8,532 nucleotides of DNA from Candidatus Rokuibacteriota bacterium. Lineage in GTDB: Bacteria; Methylomirabilota; Methylomirabilia; Rokubacteriales; CSP1-6. The translations under genes were made by a program, and so were the position numbers. The DNA lies in the NCBI GenBank assembly GCA_016201645.1, contig JACQCL010000152.1, positions 1-8,532 on the forward strand. The letters are read 5' to 3'. The notes beneath the pieces were generated by a model that saw nothing but the letters and a program-made list of their open reading frames with translations, did no database searches and was not told the DNA's origin. This document shows positions 6,139-8,532 of the stretch, piece by piece (the first letter of the stretch is position 1; each line of letters opens with the position of its first letter).

Positions 6139-6846
6139 ATGCGAGTCCTGATCGTCGAAGACACACCCGCCGAGGCAGAGCTCTTCGCGGACGTGGTTGC
6201 CCAGCACGGGCATGACCCCGTCGTGGCGGCGAGTGCGGAGGCGGCGCTCGACACCCTCGCGGCATCTCCCCCCGATGTCGTCCTGCTCGACCTCTTCCTG
6301 CCCGGGATGAGCGGCGTGGAGTTCCTCCGGGTGCTGTCCGACCGGCAGCCGCCGCTTCCCGTGGTGGCCATCTCAGGCGTCGCCACGGAGGACCAAGCCA
6401 AGAGCTGCCTCAAGCTCGGCGCAGTGGAATTCCTCCCGAAGCCGTTCACGGTCAACCAGCTGGAGATGATCCTGGACTTCCTGGAAGCCCACCTCATCGC
6501 CCATCGGTTCGGCGAAGAGACTTGGACCGCCAACCGCCGGCGGTACCCGCGCGTGAAGGCCGTGGTCGAGGTGACGCTGGAAGATCTGATGGGAGGGCGG
6601 TGGCACGGCCAGTCGGTGGACGTGAGCCCCTTCGGCCTCAAGGTGCACTCGGCGGCGAAGGTGGAGTCGGGTGGGACCGTGCGGCTCTCCTTCAGTCCCT
6701 CCGCGGGGGAGCCTCGCATCACCGTTCTAGCACTCGTGGTGAGGAAAGATCCCGACGGGCTGGCCTTCGCCTTCATTAATCTGGCGAACGCCGACTTCGA
6801 CCGCCTCCGGCAGTTCGTGGATTCCCGTCTGTCCCACCCCGCCTGA
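6139..6846 (+). CDS. Response regulator: CheY-like receiver fused to PilZ domain, copy 2
   Basis: This is a duplicate of the preceding gene: also 235 residues, aligning without gaps at about 65% identity by hand count. The receiver keeps Glu7-Asp8, Asp51, Ser79 and Lys101. The PilZ domain has RRRYPR (133-138) and DVSPFG (161-166), so both phosphorylation and cyclic-di-GMP binding look possible. Divergence is greatest around residues 119-160, covering the interdomain linker and the first PilZ strands, while receiver helices and both ligand motifs are nearly fixed. Only 12 bases separate it from the upstream stop and no clear Shine-Dalgarno is visible. Translation may depend on coupling to copy 1. 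The two copies may respond to different kinases or contact different partners. Confidence 0.93.
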   Translation: MRVLIVEDTPAEAELFADVVAQHGHDPVVAASAEAALDTLAASPPDVVLLDLFLPGMSGVEFLRVLSDRQPPLPVVAISGVATEDQAKSCLKLGAVEFLPKPFTVNQLEMILDFLEAHLIAHRFGEETWTANRRRYPRVKAVVEVTLEDLMGGRWHGQSVDVSPFGLKVHSAAKVESGGTVRLSFSPSAGEPRITVLALVVRKDPDGLAFAFINLANADFDRLRQFVDSRLSHPA

Positions 6847-6953
6847 TTTCCCGGCCCCCTCTGGCTCCTGGCCGAATGCGAGGGCTTGCTTACCCGTCAT
6901 ATTTCTAAGCTAGCGGGGTTTGCATCGAGGGTGTAAGCTCTGAGCCAGCGCCA

Positions 6954-6982
6954 GGGAGAGGAGGGATCGCACGTGAAACGGA
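6954..6982 (+). repeat. Duplicated leader, copy 1 (ribosome site and start of WXXGXW gene)
   Basis: This 29-base stretch matches 7306-7334 at 25 positions, including an unbroken GGGAGAGGAGGGA. It contains AGGAGGG (6959-6965) exactly seven bases before the GTG start at 6973. Confidence 0.8.
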
Positions 6983-7287
6983 TCAGCCTCGCTCTCGCTC
7001 TTTCCCTCATCGGTATCCTTACGCTCCTGCCGGGACCAACCTGGGCTAGCCACCGGCATCGCGCCTTTGCGGGATGCTGCGTGTTCATCAGCCCTGGGCC
7101 TTCCGTCGTCATCCGGCATGGGTTCATCCACCGCCACTTCGCCCCTACCTTCATCGTGGTGAACCCCGCCCCGCAACCGGTCTGGGTCCCAGGCTTCTGG
7201 CAGTGGACGGGCGTTCAGTGGGTGTGGCTGCCGGGCCAGTGGGTCTTCCCCGGCCCGGGGGTGTTGCTGAGAAATCCCTGCGACTGA
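6973..7287 (+). CDS. Small secreted protein with WXXGXW repeats
   Basis: This 104-residue protein has an evident signal peptide: positive MKR, a hydrophobic stretch to about residue 22, and likely cleavage after TWA (25). The mature part has two WXXGXW repeats, WVPGFW (71-76) and WLPGQW (85-90), inside a tryptophan- and proline-rich segment. This matches the YXWXGXW/WXXGXW family of bacterial envelope proteins, whose role is unknown. Cys35, Cys36 and Cys103 could form disulfides. The GTG start is set by a strong AGGAGGG seven bases upstream. The region before it (6847-6953) holds AT-richer sequence around 6886-6911 that may carry a promoter, but I see no convincing boxes. It lies just upstream of the PEGA protein, with a duplicated leader. 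Confidence 0.82.
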   Translation: MKRISLALALSLIGILTLLPGPTWASHRHRAFAGCCVFISPGPSVVIRHGFIHRHFAPTFIVVNPAPQPVWVPGFWQWTGVQWVWLPGQWVFPGPGVLLRNPCD

Positions 7288-7305
7288 GCTCAAGGCGCAG
7301 CGTTC

Positions 7306-7334
7306 GGGAGAGGAGGGAATGCACATGACACGGA
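7306..7334 (+). repeat. Duplicated leader, copy 2 (ribosome site and start of PEGA gene)
   Basis: This is the partner of 6954-6982, offset by 352 bases. AGGAGGG (7311-7317) is one base from the ATG at 7319 but seven bases from the ATG at 7325, the same spacing as in copy 1. This identifies 7325 as the start. Confidence 0.8.
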
Positions 7335-7768
7335 GCGGCCTCGCGCTGGCCCTCGTGGCCGGGCTCATGCTCCTGCCGAGCGTTTCCTGGGCCGGATCCT
7401 TCATGGCCACCGTCACTCCCGGCGGCGGCCTTCGAGTTAGGGCCAGCGGGAGGCTGGCCGCGCCCGTTGCGGCCGGCGGCCTCGTCATTCTGAGCGGCGC
7501 TCCCAGCATGGCGGGCGTTGGCCCAGCTGGGATCAGCAGCGGCCCCATCTATCTCATCGTGGACGCCAACCCGTTGGACGCCCAGGTCTTCCTGGACGGC
7601 CGCTTGCTTGGCACAGCCAGCGACCTTGTCGCCCGGGCCTTTCCGCTGAACCCGGGAAGGCATGCCATCGAGATCGTTGCGCCCGGGTTTCGCCCCTATG
7701 CCGCCAAGTTCAGCGTGGTCCCCGGAAGCTTCCCCGCCCGCTTTCGCGTGGCCCTGACTCCCGATTAA
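7325..7768 (+). CDS. Secreted PEGA-domain protein
   Basis: This 147-residue protein has a signal peptide (hydrophobic residues about 5-18, likely cleavage after SWA at 23). It continues with a Gly/Ala-rich linker to about residue 75 and a C-terminal PEGA-type domain (about 76-145). The domain shows the pattern of that family: IVDANPLDAQVFLDGRLLG, then LNPGRHAIEIVAPGF and a final strand FRVAL. PEGA domains are small surface or periplasmic beta domains, probably for binding or packing at the envelope. Translation starts at ATG 7325 rather than 7319 because of the Shine-Dalgarno spacing. It follows the WXXGXW gene by 37 bases, and their leaders and signal peptides resemble each other, so they are probably co-transcribed. 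The function is otherwise unknown. Confidence 0.85.
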   Translation: MTRSGLALALVAGLMLLPSVSWAGSFMATVTPGGGLRVRASGRLAAPVAAGGLVILSGAPSMAGVGPAGISSGPIYLIVDANPLDAQVFLDGRLLGTASDLVARAFPLNPGRHAIEIVAPGFRPYAAKFSVVPGSFPARFRVALTPD

Positions 7769-7831
7769 GAGCAAGATCCGAAGCTCAACGTGAGAGTTGC
7801 GGTGCCGTCCGAGTTCTACCGCGTCGCGTCC

Positions 7832-7848
7832 CGGGAGGGGCTCTCCCG
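7832..7848. terminator. GC-rich hairpin between convergent genes
   Basis: CGGGAG (7832-7837) and CTCCCG (7843-7848) form a six-pair stem with a five-base loop. It lies 63 bases past the PEGA stop and 10 bases past the Cache gene end. There is no T-tract on either side, so it is at best a non-canonical bidirectional terminator. Confidence 0.35.
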
Positions 7849-7858
7849 CAGAACCGGC

Positions 7859-8314
7859 CTACTTGTAGTAGCCAACAGCGCAGACTTGGTCGCCAACCTT
7901 GGTCACGAAGGTCACCTTCTGAACCGGTTGGTCGCCGCCGGGGCGCGGCCACATGTAGGTGACCTCGCTGATCTTACCCTCCTGGGCGACCTTGTAGATC
8001 TCCTCGCCGAGCGCCTTGCCCGCCTTGTCCTTTAGTCCCTTGAGGCTCTTGCCGGTGAGCGTGGGATGGACAGTGAAATTGCCGTCGGGGCCGCCGCAGA
8101 ACGGGTAAAGATCGCGATCCTTGAAGCCGCCCTCGCCCTTGCTGAACGTGGCCAGGGCACGGGCCTTGTCCGCCTTGATTGCGGCCACCGCGCGCTCCAG
8201 CATGGCCTTGGCCTCCCCGGCGGTGCCGAATTCGGCCGCCCGCACGGTCGCCGCAGCAGCCACGAGCACAACGGACAGAGCGCCAGCAAGAGCGAACATG
8301 AGCATCTTTCTCAT
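7859..8314 (-). CDS. Secreted single-Cache-domain protein
   Basis: This 151-residue protein has a clear signal peptide (MRKMLMF, hydrophobic to about residue 23, likely cleavage near VRA-A at 26-27). The mature part reads as one single Cache sensor domain: a helix (30-60) and then the typical FKDRDLYPFCGGPDGNFTVHPTLTGK-type stretch. GLKDKAGKALGEEIYKVAQ, VTYMWPRPG and VQKVTFVTKVGDQVCAVGYY follow. Cache domains bind small ligands such as carboxylates outside the membrane. Here there is no transmembrane helix or signalling domain after it, so it is a free periplasmic or exported sensor or binding protein. Cys73 and Cys145 might form a disulfide. The ATG is preceded by GAGGAGGG with about five bases spacing. 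The gene converges with the PEGA gene, and inverted repeats lie upstream. Confidence 0.88.
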   Translation of the reverse strand: MRKMLMFALAGALSVVLVAAAATVRAAEFGTAGEAKAMLERAVAAIKADKARALATFSKGEGGFKDRDLYPFCGGPDGNFTVHPTLTGKSLKGLKDKAGKALGEEIYKVAQEGKISEVTYMWPRPGGDQPVQKVTFVTKVGDQVCAVGYYK

Positions 8315-8347
8315 CGTTACCCTCCTCGTGATGGCTCTGAGTTTCCC

Positions 8348-8361
8348 GCCCTGGCCAGGGC
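8348..8361. repeat. Perfect 14-base palindrome upstream of the Cache gene
   Basis: GCCCTGGCCAGGGC is fully self-complementary and lies 34 bases before the Cache gene start. It may be an operator or an mRNA leader hairpin, but palindromes of this kind also arise readily in GC-rich DNA. Confidence 0.4.
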
Positions 8362-8377
8362 CATGGCTGCCCCCCCA

Positions 8378-8391
8378 TTGACACTCGTCAA
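8378..8391. promoter_or_regulatory. Inverted repeat TTGAC-N4-GTCAA, possible operator
   Basis: TTGACACTCGTCAA has perfect five-base arms around a four-base centre. On the minus strand it also offers TTGACG as a possible -35 for the Cache gene, although no good -10 follows at 17 bases. It lies just beyond the stop of the GYD gene. It could be an operator, and the arms are too short for a strong terminator. Confidence 0.35.
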
Positions 8392-8398
8392 CCGGCCG

Positions 8399-8532
8399 TT
8401 AGGGAAGTCCCTGGATGATCTTCCGATACTCAGCCTCGGGGAAGGCCTTGAGGGTGGTGGTGGTCCGAACGTTCCCAGCGGAGCTGAGCGCGAGGACGAA
8501 CCTGGCCATCACGTCGTCGCTGGGAGCCTCCG
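8399..8532 (-). CDS. GYD-domain protein, C-terminal fragment
   Basis: Minus-strand translation gives 43 residues ending in TAA at 8399-8401; the start is beyond the right edge. The segment EAPSDDVMARFVLALSSAGN, continuing with VRTTTTLKAFPEAEY, matches the C-terminal half of GYD-domain proteins as I know them (EAPDDE..., GNVRT.T..AF). These are small stand-alone proteins of about 90-110 residues with a ferredoxin-like fold and no defined function. It is upstream of the Cache gene on the same strand with an 84-base gap, so shared transcription is possible. The identification rests on a short fragment. Confidence 0.72.
   Translation of the reverse strand, partial: EAPSDDVMARFVLALSSAGNVRTTTTLKAFPEAEYRKIIQGLP

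Noticed and set aside
6852..6874. CGGCC/GGCCG inverted repeat after the second receiver-PilZ gene as a terminator
   Set aside because: The stem is five pairs with a 13-base loop and no T-run, so it is too weak to call.
7790..8035. 81-codon plus-strand frame after the PEGA gene
   Set aside because: Most of it is antisense to the Cache gene, no ribosome site precedes it, and it crosses the convergent hairpin.
1..8532. CRISPR arrays, tRNA/rRNA genes, transposases, attachment sites
   Set aside because: I found no regularly spaced repeats, no RNA gene signatures and no transposase or integrase motifs. The only mobile element is the intein.

Overview
The window is GC-rich bacterial DNA (roughly 60-70% G+C) that is coding almost throughout. 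There is no rRNA, tRNA or other firm taxonomic marker. High GC, overlapping genes, a CaiB-type CoA transferase and receiver-PilZ regulators fit an uncultured soil or sediment lineage such as Candidatus Rokubacteria/Methylomirabilota or a deltaproteobacterial group, but this is only a tentative impression.

Left part (1-5273, minus strand): six genes read leftward as one tight operon, with junctions that overlap by 1, 4 or 11 bases or abut exactly. In transcription order they are a family III CoA transferase, a crotonase-fold protein lacking both catalytic glutamates, a GT4-type glycosyltransferase, two tandem 6-pyruvoyl/6-carboxy-tetrahydropterin synthase paralogs, and GTP cyclohydrolase I (folE), which runs off the left edge. 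The main discovery is in folE. Its reading frame is open from 1420 to the window edge, but it is interrupted by a 336-residue intein at 200-1207 with LAGLIDADG endonuclease motifs. The insertion lies exactly in front of the zinc-ligand Cys of the CEHH active-site motif. FolE and the pterin synthases form a coherent GTP-to-reduced-pterin (or 7-deazaguanine) module. The glycosyltransferase in the same operon raises the possibility of a glycosylated pterin.

Middle (5274-6846): a divergent promoter region, then two tandem rightward genes of identical length (235 codons each, about 65% identical). Each encodes a CheY-like receiver fused to a PilZ (cyclic-di-GMP binding) domain, a clear local duplication.

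Right part (6847-8532): two small secreted proteins on the plus strand, one with WXXGXW repeats and one with a PEGA domain. They share a near-identical ribosome-binding leader and similar signal peptides. A convergent minus-strand gene encodes a secreted single-Cache-domain protein, with a GC-rich hairpin between the convergent ends and inverted repeats upstream of the Cache gene. The C-terminal end of a GYD-domain protein on the minus strand enters at the right edge.
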